Source: Aquanectria penicillioides (Eukaryota > Ascomycota > Sordariomycetes > Hypocreales > Nectriaceae). From it: 64,000 nt of DNA. The DNA lies in NCBI GenBank assembly GCA_003415625.1, contig PYIU01000006.1, positions 248,001 to 312,000 on the forward strand, read 5' to 3'. Each line of letters starts with the position of its first letter. Position 1 is the stretch's first letter. Positions 1 to 10,668 of the stretch are shown here, piece by piece. A program made the position numbers and the translations under genes. The notes under the pieces are model-generated. The model was not told where the DNA came from, searched no databases, and was given only the letters and a program-made list of their open reading frames with translations.

Positions 1-1315
1 TCAACTCCGCGGGCAAGCAAATCAAAGTCCTCCCTGAGCTGCTCTTCGACCTTGTCTACGGTTTCGTTACTTGGGGATCGGACGTCCAGTGTGAAGCTGA
101 CATGGCCCGGGATGGTGTTGGTGCTTCCAGGGGTCAGCTTCAGAATGCCAGTGGAGGCCAGAGCGTTGTTCTTGGTAGCAACCCGGTGAGAGTGGGTAAT
201 GAGACGTGCCGCGAGAAGCAGAGCATCTGCTCGATCGGTAAAGGGCGTGGATCCGGTATGTGCGTCTAGAAAGGCGCGTTGGTATGAGCATGGACATTGA
301 AATGGAATACTTGCAATCTAGGTACTTACCTCGTCCTTGGATGTCAATGGTAAACCACTTGTACGCCTGAACTCCCTGAACGACACCAATGTTCTTAGAG
401 GCCCTCTCAAGAATCGGACCCTGTTCAATATGGAGCTCAAAGTGGCCTCCCATTAGCGTGGCCTCATAGCTTGCAGGAATGTCACCCAGATATCCAATCC
501 TTTCGAGCTCCGACTTTACAGTCGCAGGACCGGCTACATCCCTGACTGAATGCGCACGCTCAATCGGAATCTTCCCGGCCCAGACTCCCGAGGACATCAT
601 GCTGATTGGGAACCGCGCGCCTTCTTCACTGCCAATACCTAGTTAGACTCGCATAAATTCCCCGTGGGTCACATCCACATCAGGGGAGGAGGACTTACTT
701 GGTCCAGTTCACCACACCAACTGGAAACTCAGTCTCGACATTGTGCTCCTGGAGAATCTTGAGCATTTCGACGCCGGCCAGGACGCCAAGGATTCCATCG
801 TATCGGCCGCCCGTTGGTTGAGTGTCCAGGTGCGAGCCAACAAAGGTTGGTGGCCCGTCGGAACGGCGGCCCGGGCGAACCGCAAATATGTTGCCCATGG
901 AGTCGACCGTGACGTTGCATCCAAGCGCCTTGGTCGTCTCAACAAACCAGTCACGGGCCTTCTTGTCATCGTCGGAGAGTGTCAGGCGCGACATTCCGGT
1001 ATCGGTAGGGTTACTGTTGGCGGGGAGGTTAGTTATCTAGAGCGATTGACAGATACCAATTGCTCGACATGGATGCACAAACCTGCCCCATCTAGTTCCC
1101 GTGCCCCAATTGCATGTGTGATGGAGGGTATCCATCATTCGCGTTTGATTGACCTTGAGCTTTTGGAAATCCTGATTGGTCATTTCCCTGGTGGAAATGT
1201 TCATCCTTTGACCGGGGAGCAAAGCCATGGTCTGCGATGCAGCTTGATATGCCCATCTAGTGGCAATGGCTTGTGGCGAGACCCGGCGGCCAAGCCTCTT
1301 GGTGAGGGGCGACAT
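1..1315 (-). CDS. M20-family N-carbamoyl-L-amino-acid hydrolase/amidohydrolase, 3' end cut by window edge
   Basis: Zinc-dependent amidohydrolase of the M20 peptidase family (N-carbamoyl-L-amino-acid hydrolase, beta-ureidopropionase and allantoate amidohydrolase relatives), expected to cut carbamoyl-amide bonds in pyrimidine, purine or hydantoin nitrogen recycling. Four exons are visible: 1315-1083, 1013-699, 628-330 and 265-1, with GT-AG introns of 64-70 nt and consistent phase. Motifs seen: GSHLDTQPTGGRYDG (first metal ligands and substrate loop), NEEGARF across the second intron (catalytic and metal Glu), HIEQGPILE, and DAHTGSTPF at the start of the dimerisation/lid region. The start is the ATG at 1315, which keeps the conserved WG...SRLTLSDDDKKARDWF block in frame after the first intron. 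The C-terminal part, with the last metal ligand, lies outside the window. The family call is firm; the exact substrate is not known. Confidence 0.85.
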
Positions 1316-2828
1316 GATCAGCGATGAGGACTCAAGTACTGGGCTTTGGAGCTCCTTTCATCAGGAAGACAGAAGTCACTGGCACAATGCTTTACAGGGT
1401 AAAGAAAAAAGAGCAAATGGCGTCGATCGAGAATTGAATTTACAACAAATTGTAACCGACGCCCTCTTATTGCACAACACCACGCTGACTGCATGCGCCC
1501 TCTAGCTCATCGGCTAACCGTCGGGCCATGTCTCCACCATTCCTTATCGAAACTCTGGACGGATTGAACCCCATCCAGTAGCAATCAATCCTGACTCGAA
1601 CACCATTTTCTTGAGTTGGAAGACAAACTTATGGCGGGTTTTCGTCGGGGTTTTTTTTTTCGGGTTTCCATACGGGGGAGCCTCAACCAATACTGGTAGT
1701 TCCGCCCGGCTAAATTCCGACTTCGCCTCCGCCGCCGATTATGGTGCAACGGGGGCCACACTGTCGAGTCGCACAAAAGTTTCCGACGCGACCTCCAGCT
1801 TGATGAACCTAAAGTCGCATTGCTAGATGTGACGGACAATCTTGGGCCTCAAAACTGCCTCAAATTCGGCGCATATCCTCTATCAACTATCTTGCTCTGT
1901 AGAAAATAGCCATCCAGGAGTATTGGGCTTATCTCATGAGATATCTCACGAACCCTTCACGCGTATCTTGGCAGATAGTCCCTTTTTTTTTTTTCCCATT
2001 CTAAGTCGCCAACAAGAATTTACGATTTCGAAATGGATTTCTCTCTATGACTGGTCAAATATCGATATTTAGAATAGACTGTGAGGCGCTCAATGGCCAA
2101 ACATAGTTTGAGGTTCTCCCTCTCGGGACTTGCTGGGTCTGTTCAAATAGCATCATTGAGAAGCAAGACAAGCCAATCCTGAATTGGCCGCCGCAGCCGG
2201 GAGCAGAGCCTGTCCGGCAAAGCGACGGTGTAATTCGCGTGATTCGTATCCATCAACCCCACAGGCAAATCCCGTATTACAGGACAGGCAGTTATATCCC
2301 TCTTTTTTTTTTTCTTCTTCAAAGCCCGGGTTTGGCGCTAAGAATGTGAACTTTATCGCTTTTTAAAACTATCAAAGCTCTACAAAGTCGTTGCAATTGC
2401 CATCGTGATCTACGCCTCTGTAGATTTGTGACAGCTCCCTTTGAGGCCCACCATATTTCCGCAATCACACCGCCAAAATATCAAAGTCCTAGGAACACAC
2501 AAACTCGTCTTCCAAACAAGGAAACTGAAAGCGACTTTGGCCAAGTCCGCGTGACTGAGCAAATTGGTCAGCATCTCTTCCATGAACCTGCTCCCCCTCA
2601 CTTCATGTTCCCCCCCCGCGTAGATGACACAACATTGCAGTGACTGCTGGTCAACTATTCTTTGATAGCTCTTCCATATCGCTATTCTCCTTCCTCGCTA
2701 GGATAGTACTAGAAACAGGTATTACCTCTAGTTCAATTTGCTTCCTGCTTGCTACCATCAAGCCTACCGCCACATCATCTAGGCATTCGACAAGGGAACG
2801 GAAGCAGGGAGGAAACCCTCAAGCAATC
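1316..2828. other. Intergenic, divergent promoters
   Basis: Divergent spacer between the amidohydrolase and the MFS transporter. It contains several T-runs of 9-11 bases (near 1651, 1983 and 2305) and no ORF resembling a known protein. Confidence 0.5.
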
Positions 2829-4835
2829 ATGACCCGACAAATCCAAAATGCTTCCCCCAGGCCCAAAGCGCCGCTCCGACCATTTCCCAGGCAACAGATG
2901 GCAGTCTTAGGTTTGTCCCCCACAAGCGCACTTGGCATATATCCCCAATCTCACATCTCAAGAGGGATGCCTTTTAACCCGTAAATATGGCTGAGCAACA
3001 TTTTGGATTCTAGCGCTGTGCCGTCTCTGTGAGCCGATTGCTTTCACTTCAGTTTTCCCTTACGTCTATTTCATGATGCAAGATCTCAATATTACTGATG
3101 ACAGCAACCAAATTTCGCTCTACACCGGCTTGATGACGACTGTTTTTGCCCTTGCAGAGTTCTCCATGGGTGCTGTATGGGGCAGCGTGAGCGATCGCAT
3201 TGGCCGCAAACCCGTAGTCCTCATTGGCCTATCGGGTACTCTGCTCAGCATGCTCATGCTTGGTTTCGCAAGCAGCATCTACATGGCGCTCTTTGCAAGA
3301 GTTTTGGGAGGCTTTCTAAACGGGTTGGTTACCATGTTTGGCGTTTGAATAAACATAAATTGCTTACTTTGGCGTAGAAATATTGGTGTGATACAGACAC
3401 TCGTTGGTGAACTAGTCACCGAAAAAGAGTATCAAGGTACGCCGTTCGGTCCAATCTGCACACTTCTAGTCTGATCAAGCTTCTAACTAGCTCGCGCCTA
3501 CACCATCATGCCGCTAGTATGGAGTTTTGGGTAAGTCATGGGTTGTCCTTAGAGGGCGTGTTCATGAATGGCTATGCTGATAACAATTAGTGCCATTATC
3601 GGCCCAATCATCGGAGGAACGCTTGCGCGACCTTGCATTAGCTATCCCGAGCTGTTTCCGAGAGGAACCATCTGGGATGCTTATCCATATCTGCTGCCAA
3701 ACTTGTGCTGTGCCGTGCTGCTGTTCTTGGGAGTCTCGATCGGCTTTTTGTTCCTGGAAGAAACGCATCCAGATAAAAAGGGAGAGCTAGACCAAGGCAG
3801 GGAACTCGCACGCCGGTTGTCGTCTTGGGCATTGGGCACGTCCGAGGACAAGAAGACTGCATCCGATGACGGAATCCTGACCCCCATGGCTGATGAAACT
3901 TCAGAATACATTGACTTTGGAACGGGCCCCAACGAGCCGCGGTCATCCCTAGAACAAAGAACTGATGGTAGTTGTCAAAGACCCCAGCTGAAGTCTCTCT
4001 CAGCAAGTCATTCCTCCACATCACAGCGACATGTAAAGACCTTCCCCCAACAGGTCTTGCTGAATATTTTCTCGTATGGAATCTTGGCATTGTAAGGCTC
4101 CCTTCATCATCCCACAGCGGCCACCACGAAATTTTAACTAACACACCCAGTCACACCATGACCTTCGATCAGCTATTTACAGTCTTTTTGAGTACCGAGC
4201 CATTCGAGGACAAGCAGATATCTCTTCCGTTCAAGTTTGTCGACGGATTCGGAATGAGCTCCAAAGAAGTGGGAGTCATTCTTTCAGTGCAGGGTATCTA
4301 TTCCATCTTCGCCACGGCCTGTCTGTTTCCCTTGGCCATTGGTTGGCTCGGTGCCACGAAGTTGTATCAAGTATTGGCGCTGACTTACTGGACTCTTTAC
4401 TTCTTCGCCCCGTACACAGTTCTGCTGCCAGATAGCGCCAGGATGATTGGAATCTACGGCCTGGTGCTTTGGAGGTGCACATTTTCTTCCCTGGCATACA
4501 CCACGAATGCTATTCTCTTGGTGAACTCGGCTCCAACTACCAAGGTCCTCGGTACCATCAACGGAGTGGCGGCATCTTCTGCCAGTCTTTGCAGAGCTGT
4601 GAGCCCCGCTGTGTCGGGTTACCTATATGCCCTGGGCCTCGACACCGGGTTCTCCGGTCTGGCGTGGTGGTGCAATGCCATCGTCACAATTGGCGGTTCC
4701 GTTGCAGCAGTCTATTTGAACGAGTCTAGCGACGAGCCCCACGTTGACATCGAGGAGCCTGATGAAACCACACAGCTCATCCCAGCGAGCCAAGAGGGCC
4801 AAGGCAACGGGGCCCGCGTCAGCGAGACCGTTTAA
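2829..4835 (+). CDS. MFS transporter, DHA1/ZIF1-like drug:H+ antiporter family
   Basis: Predicted 558-aa plasma-membrane or vacuolar transporter of the major facilitator superfamily, exporting small molecules or drugs by proton antiport. Six exons: 2829-2910, 3014-3323, 3378-3436, 3491-3530, 3591-4091 and 4151-4835; the phases add up to one open frame. The first membrane segment has the typical LCRLCEPIAFTSVFPY pattern, followed by motif A GSVSDRIGRKPV between helices 2 and 3. A long acidic/serine-rich cytoplasmic loop (about residues 215-300) separates the two six-helix halves. The C-terminal tail is hydrophilic (DEPHVDIEEPDETTQLI). The motif and loop fit the fungal YCR023C/zinc-induced-facilitator-like subgroup, but the substrate cannot be read from sequence. 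The start ATG gives a short basic N-terminus, usual in this family. Confidence 0.85.
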
Positions 4836-5431
4836 CCAACAAGTACAGCGTATCCGCTTAAAACTAATCCAGCAGAAGGATTCCGACACAGGGTAATTCA
4901 TTGAATCTAAGAGGATAAAAAAGCGAACGTCCTCGGATTCATCGCTCATCAACATCAAGCTTTCTTAATCAAGTAACATAGAATTCATCTATAATATACC
5001 TCGATCCTTTATTCATTCAAATAATTGACTCAATATACATTGGGTCGTGATCATTCCTGAGAGGCACGATCATTAGCCGACCTGGCAGAAGAGAGAGATT
5101 TGCGTCAAAAATACGGATAGCTGTATAATTTGATGACAAGTGACTTGACCATCTTTTATCACCAAGTGTTCCAACGGCCAAGAAATGCCGGGAGGATGAG
5201 AAGGAAGTTGGTGGCAATACCTTTTCAATAAGAAGGATTTAGTAGATTTACCATTTATGATAGCGTCCTTGGCCTGTTAGCAACTCACCTATATAACGTT
5301 CACTCATGTGCCGCCCAGTTGGATACCAAAATTTAATACACTAAAGTGTACAGAACATTATGTTCATTAATCTATTCAATGCAAATATGCTCGCTTGCTA
5401 AAGTTGACAAATGCCTCTCTTTTTTAACGCC
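4836..5431. other. Intergenic, convergent 3' ends
   Basis: AT-rich spacer between the 3' ends of the MFS gene and the downstream membrane-protein gene. No ORF or RNA recognised. Confidence 0.5.
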
Positions 5432-7783
5432 TTACACTACCGTGGCCGAACTCCGGTTCTTGTTCCCTATGCCTAGCCCGGTCCCGCTCCTGCGGTAACC
5501 GGTATCCTCTTTCTCAAAGCCATAAACCCTCTCTCCAGAACGGCCGTCAACGCCGACGTATCTGACCATGGTATCGTGGTCCACAGCTGTGAAAATTCCC
5601 ACTCCATTGGTCGACTCGGCGATGGAAGAGAATCGCATATCGCGCTGCTCGTGCAGGCCTTCCTTGTGCATGGCCAAGAAACCAGACACAACACCCACTG
5701 AAGCAATGACCAACGTCACCGCGTACACGGTCATGAGGACTTGCCACTGGTAGAAGAAGAAGTTGCCGACTTGCTGGCGAATGCACGGGTGGTTCGTCTC
5801 CTCACCGCCAAGAGCAACGCCAGAGCGCTTGCTCGGGTCAGCAGCCCACGAGACGGCAATCATCTGAGGGTCTGAGAACAAGGACATGATAATATCTTCG
5901 TACAGACGGCGGACTTCTTGCTGGAGCTTGTGGACGGGGAGCCATTCGTGACGATCGATCAGTCGAGAAGGAATAACCTTGGACTCAGTAATGGTGCCGG
6001 GGATCTTGATGTCTCCGTGGATCAAATCACGGAGCTGCTTTCCCATGGAGTGATAGGCGGCAGTGAGTCGATACTTGGACAGGTCCCCAGGATAGACGTA
6101 GTTGGCCTCGGGCGTGGCTACGGTCTTGTCCATGGTTCCATCATCGGCGTCTAGGCCTCGCACAAAAGTGGTGTCGATAATCTTGCGAATGTAATCTCTC
6201 TTGATGACCTCGTAGCTCTGCAGACCACCCGTGTAGTTGAGGTTCACGGTGTAGTTGGTTTCATAGTGCTCGCAGGCGAAAACAACAGACTTGTACGCCG
6301 TGTCCCACCCAGGCGATCCGTTCTCGTTGGGATGCTTCTCAGTCAGGTTGTCCACGGAGGCGTATCCAAGCCAAATGACGGGTTCGGTTCGGAAAGCTCC
6401 GAGGTGTTTGGGAAAAGGAGGATCCTGGGTGGGAATGCCGGCATCTCCAGCGTCGATCTGCTGTGAGCTATACTCGCCCTCATTGGCGACGGCGTAGTAT
6501 GTCCAGTTTCCGTGAGGGGCGATGACACTCAGGTTAAAGGGGGCGTCGTTGCCATTGAACTTCTTGATTGTAGAGTCGCCTGCTCCTGCAAGCTCCTCGC
6601 ACTTGTATCCAGGACCAACGAAGTTGATTGTGGTGGAGCAGTTCCAGCCAGAGCCGCACACCTCCAAGGCGACGTTCTCTCTGGCGATGGCATCCTTGCC
6701 GTAGAGGACCTTGGTGGCGATTGACGCAAACTGGTCGCTGGGCTTGGTCCAGTAGTCGAAATGATTGGTGTCATTGACATCTAGCGAGGTGGTGTTCCAG
6801 ATGGAAAAGGAAAGGCTACGCAACTCCTGGCCGTCAGGGACGTTGAGGTATCTAAAGTCATTGGTCTCCTCGTGGGAGAAGTTGAGGGTGCGGATAGAGG
6901 GGCACATGGTCTCCTCATATCTGGTGTCGGAAATAACGTTCAAGGTGGCAGAGGAGAAAATAACCACCAGAGGGCTGGCCCAGACGTAAATAGCCATGAA
7001 CATGACCAGCCACGACTTCCTCCAGGCTTCTTTGTTGAAGAGCTCGGTAGCATCGTGGGCAGCGCCAAAGAGGGAGTCGACAGCAGCGACAGAGTAGCTC
7101 CGTTGTCGGACCTCTCGCCATGCGGCCTGGGAATGGGCCATCAAGAGGGCGAGGGCGAACGAGGCCTTGGAGCAGAAGGAAATGAACTGGCCCAATCGCA
7201 GCCACCATTGCTGGTTGTTAGCCGGGCGACCGTCGAGATGCCAGTAGAGGAAGTGGTGCCCAAGAGCGCCGGCAACGCCAACGGCCAAGCAGATGACCAT
7301 GGACCACTTGCTGTGGAGGAGAGTGTCCCATAGCGAGGGCGGACGGGCGGCCTGGATGCGCGTCTTGCTAGGCTGGAGCACGCGGGGAGGAGACGACGGC
7401 TTCTGGTCCCGGTCACGGCGTTCAGGCTGGATGAGGGGATTGACCTGGCTGTCGTGGGCGCTACGGAAGACGGGAGAGTATGGAGTGTATGGCGAGGGAT
7501 GGCGGGTGCCGCTGTCGGTCGACTGGCCCGGCGACGTGGGCAGAAAGGATCGATATCGCTCCCAATTGAGGCCGGCCGAGGGAGGCTCTGAGTATTCTTC
7601 GTGTGTGATGCTGCTGGGGCTGGGGCTGTCGCTGGACCGGCCCGCAGGCTTCTGGTTTGTGTCCTCAGACGCCATCTCGGCTGGCAGCTGCTGGTATCGA
7701 AACGTCCGGAACGAAGGCAGTGGAGGAGTGTCGTCGGTGAGATGACGGCTTGGTGGGAGGGCTGACATTTTAAAAGACGGCAT
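5432..7783 (-). CDS. Fungal four-helix membrane protein with large glycosylated loop, function unknown
   Basis: Intronless 783-aa ORF belonging to a large filamentous-fungal family of polytopic proteins with no established function; some databases label relatives 'formylmethionine deformylase-like', which nothing seen here supports. The first 155 residues are Ser/Pro-rich and probably disordered. Hydrophobic segments lie at about 160-182, 196-216, 257-279 and 681-704. Between the third and fourth is a roughly 400-residue hydrophilic region with paired cysteines and many N-x-S/T sequons (for example NFSHEE, NCSTT, NLSV, NYTV), as expected for a lumenal or extracellular domain. A 79-residue cytoplasmic tail follows. 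In-frame ATGs also occur at 7768 and later, so the start is not certain. Confidence 0.8.
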   Translation of the reverse strand: MPSFKMSALPPSRHLTDDTPPLPSFRTFRYQQLPAEMASEDTNQKPAGRSSDSPSPSSITHEEYSEPPSAGLNWERYRSFLPTSPGQSTDSGTRHPSPYTPYSPVFRSAHDSQVNPLIQPERRDRDQKPSSPPRVLQPSKTRIQAARPPSLWDTLLHSKWSMVICLAVGVAGALGHHFLYWHLDGRPANNQQWWLRLGQFISFCSKASFALALLMAHSQAAWREVRQRSYSVAAVDSLFGAAHDATELFNKEAWRKSWLVMFMAIYVWASPLVVIFSSATLNVISDTRYEETMCPSIRTLNFSHEETNDFRYLNVPDGQELRSLSFSIWNTTSLDVNDTNHFDYWTKPSDQFASIATKVLYGKDAIARENVALEVCGSGWNCSTTINFVGPGYKCEELAGAGDSTIKKFNGNDAPFNLSVIAPHGNWTYYAVANEGEYSSQQIDAGDAGIPTQDPPFPKHLGAFRTEPVIWLGYASVDNLTEKHPNENGSPGWDTAYKSVVFACEHYETNYTVNLNYTGGLQSYEVIKRDYIRKIIDTTFVRGLDADDGTMDKTVATPEANYVYPGDLSKYRLTAAYHSMGKQLRDLIHGDIKIPGTITESKVIPSRLIDRHEWLPVHKLQQEVRRLYEDIIMSLFSDPQMIAVSWAADPSKRSGVALGGEETNHPCIRQQVGNFFFYQWQVLMTVYAVTLVIASVGVVSGFLAMHKEGLHEQRDMRFSSIAESTNGVGIFTAVDHDTMVRYVGVDGRSGERVYGFEKEDTGYRRSGTGLGIGNKNRSSATVV

Positions 7784-10147
7784 AGAATAGCATCATCCAT
7801 GACATACTGACACGGCACATGGCATAACTACAGAGCAAGCATGCGTAGCAGCGTGGAAATGCAGGGCATGTCTTACTTGCTTCGCAGCGGCATTCGCAAG
7901 CCAGCGCCCCCCCGGACTGCGCCTTGACAGAGAAGAAAAAGCCCCCGAAAAGCCGCAGCCAAGAACGGCGGGCCAAGATGAGCTGAGGGAACATCTGCAG
8001 GCCCAAGCCACCTTTGATTGATTGCTGTGGACGAAGGATTCGGACGCTGACGGCAACCGGGGAGCAGCCTGCAGGGGCGGTGCAACCGAACTCCATCTAT
8101 TTTGATCCCCGATTAGAATGGTCCCCGACCGCAACGCCTCGCCTCAACCGAGACAGAATGCGCACCGACCGACATGGGTTCCTCCTCCATCCCCACAATG
8201 GACAATAGAAGTAAAGATTGCAGCCATCCGTGGCAAGACGAGGTCGGCGATGGGAGCCTGACGAATCCTTCTCCCCAACTCGGGAAAAATGTGCTCTACA
8301 TAGTATGTATCCGTATCCGCAGATCCACAAGGACATGTGCAGTATTGTAGCAGGGGTAAGAATTTAGCTTAGTGTTGATGCTTAAAAAAACAAATGTTAC
8401 CTACCTACGGTGCTGTACGGAGTACTCGCCCGCCGCCGCCCCAGTGCATTAGTATTCTGCGAGTGCAAGATCCTCGTCAAGAAAAGAACGGCTTGGCTTG
8501 ACCACGCAGCCCTTCAATTAATCCTCAGACGTAGCTAGTTCCCTTGATGATCCATTCCCAATTTCCCTCTCTTTCTTTGGCCACCAACAACAGACTCAAC
8601 CGTCAACAGCCCAAACCTCGCCGGCGTCCAACCACCCCCTGGCTGCAGCAAACCCCGGCCTTGCTCGCTGACATGGAGGGGCGCAACGGCTCGGACTAAC
8701 CCGGCCAACGAATGGGATCGCTCGCTTAAATGCGAGGGGACCATCGGACAATGGAGTTGTAGGGTAGCAAAACAGCGCCCGTGTCACAACTTGATCTTTT
8801 CTCTCTCGGGCATCACATCGCGCATGTGTAACCATGGGTCGCCGGCTGAACCAGCTCGCCGATGAAAAATGCTGGTTTTGGGATTGGGGACGACCCGAGC
8901 ATTCCGAAAGGATAGCATGGGCACCAACACAGGCCAATTAAGAAGGGAAGAGGAACTTGCAGCTTATATGCGAGGCTGATGGCAGGTCATGGTGGATCAT
9001 TTCTTCACCTGCTGACCACTCGTGTTCCTTCATCCCGCGTTTATTGGCCTGGCGGATTTAAAATCCATCCAAGAAGCAACCTCTTGAGCTTATATATATA
9101 CTTAGATAGTAGCGGCTTATGGTGTGTGCTACAGGACGCGCACAAAACCGCCCCTAATTGAGGTGGTTGCGTTTACAGCACACTCCGTACAACCGCACAA
9201 GAGTGCATTGCATTAGATCACTTCCGGCCATGGGCCACACGCCACGCTGCTCGCACAATCCTTCCCGACGAGCGTTGAGAGGCGATTGATATCGGATGAA
9301 AATGGCCCCCATTGCCACTCCTCGCATAGCCAACTCATTCATGACCAAGCATCTCTTGGCAATGAAATCACGCCACCTTTTGTTGAAAGACGATGACGTT
9401 TGGGCTTGGCTAAAGAGTTAGGTTGGTACACGAGAGTAATTATCTTGGCTCTCAGGAGCACGTTGAGATACAGCACATAATTACGCAGTCCCTCACATCA
9501 TTTCGAGATCTGCGGACAATACCTCATGATGAATACTCCCGGGGGTTATTTTCAAGACCAAGAATTGATCCAAATGGCTGATTCCGTACCCCGAACCCGA
9601 AGGGAACTATACATTATCGACGGCGATAGAATATCCTCCTCTGCCCTCAAAAAATTAAAAAGAATTAATCAATTCAACCTCATCTTTATACAAAGACTCC
9701 ACTGTAAAATCAATATTAAGTAAGAATTTTATTTTTCTCAACAACTCCGCATCCTTCAAAGGGTATCTATCTTTGCTGATATTCCCCAGGGCTGGCTGCC
9801 TCAAGTAAGCAGGAGTTACCATTTTGCAAGTTAGAAATAAGCCCAACACGTATTTATTCTCTAAACATAAGCGTATACAAAAAAAAAACAGGAGGGTAAA
9901 AAGACACATTTGTTAATTATAAAACAAAAAGTAATCCAGAAGACGCGTTGCCCTCCAGTGAGGCATCCACAGGTGGAGATCTAAGCGAGGTGGCCGATCG
10001 CGGCAAAACTCCACGGACCAGCAACAGTGTGGTGTGGCTGATGAGAAACAGGCAACGGCCAGTCAAAGGCGGCACAGCCTCGGGAGTTCGGGAACGGCGT
10101 CAGCTCGAAATCGGCATTAGCGGAGGCTCGTCGCCATTGAAAGCACT
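7784..10147. other. Long intergenic region, no gene recognised
   Basis: About 2.36 kb upstream of the membrane-protein gene. Short ORFs on both strands show no domain-like pattern. The last part, about 9640-9930, is distinctly AT-rich with A/T runs, unlike the flanking DNA, and ends beside the tRNA-Tyr gene. Confidence 0.5.
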
Positions 10148-10234
10148 CCCCGAGTAGCTCAGCTGGAAGAGCGTTCGGCTGTAATTGAGTACATCGTTAC
10201 CGAAAGGCCACCTGTTCGAGCCAGGTCTCGGGGA
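10148..10234 (+). tRNA. tRNA-Tyr(GUA), copy 1, with 14-nt intron
   Basis: Cloverleaf read by eye: acceptor CCCCGAG/CTCGGGG with the eukaryotic tyrosine C1-G72 pair and discriminator A, D-arm GCTC...GAGC, anticodon stem TTCGG/CCGAA, anticodon GTA at 10181-10183, intron 10185-10198 one base 3' of the anticodon, T-arm ACCTG-TTCGAGC-CAGGT. It differs from the two copies near 56 kb by a compensated A7-U66 to G7-C66 change and a 14- rather than 15-nt intron. The paired change indicates a functional gene. Confidence 0.95.
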
Positions 10235-10668
10235 CTCCAATTTCTTTTTGGCTTGGCCGACCCTCCTGTTGTTGAGGGAATACGCATCAACACCAACCAG
10301 CCTGGCTAATTTGTCACCAACTCGCTGTTTACATCTATCTCGTTTTTTTTTTGCTGCTCCAGGTTGGAGCTTTCCACTATGCTTCCACAGACATGCAACA
10401 AGTCGAACTTACACTGACGGTCAACTAGGTAAGCAAGAGAACCACGATGCATCACCAACGTGAGGTTATGGGAACTCATTTGTATAAGTCAATATTTTCT
10501 TCTTCCTTTTTCATCAACCGAAATGCCGAGTACTCTTGGATTCCAAGGCTATTACACATTCTTGAGGTGTTCATGGACAGTCCCCGCAAAGCAATGGCTG
10601 AATATCAAGTAACAATGTCATAAATCCTAGGTACGGAGCCCATCATGGGCTAGTCCTTCTTGCCCACA
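10235..10668. other. Intergenic
   Basis: Spacer between tRNA-Tyr and the 3' end of the BRE4-like gene. It includes a T-run likely to serve as the Pol III terminator region; no ORF supported. Confidence 0.4.
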
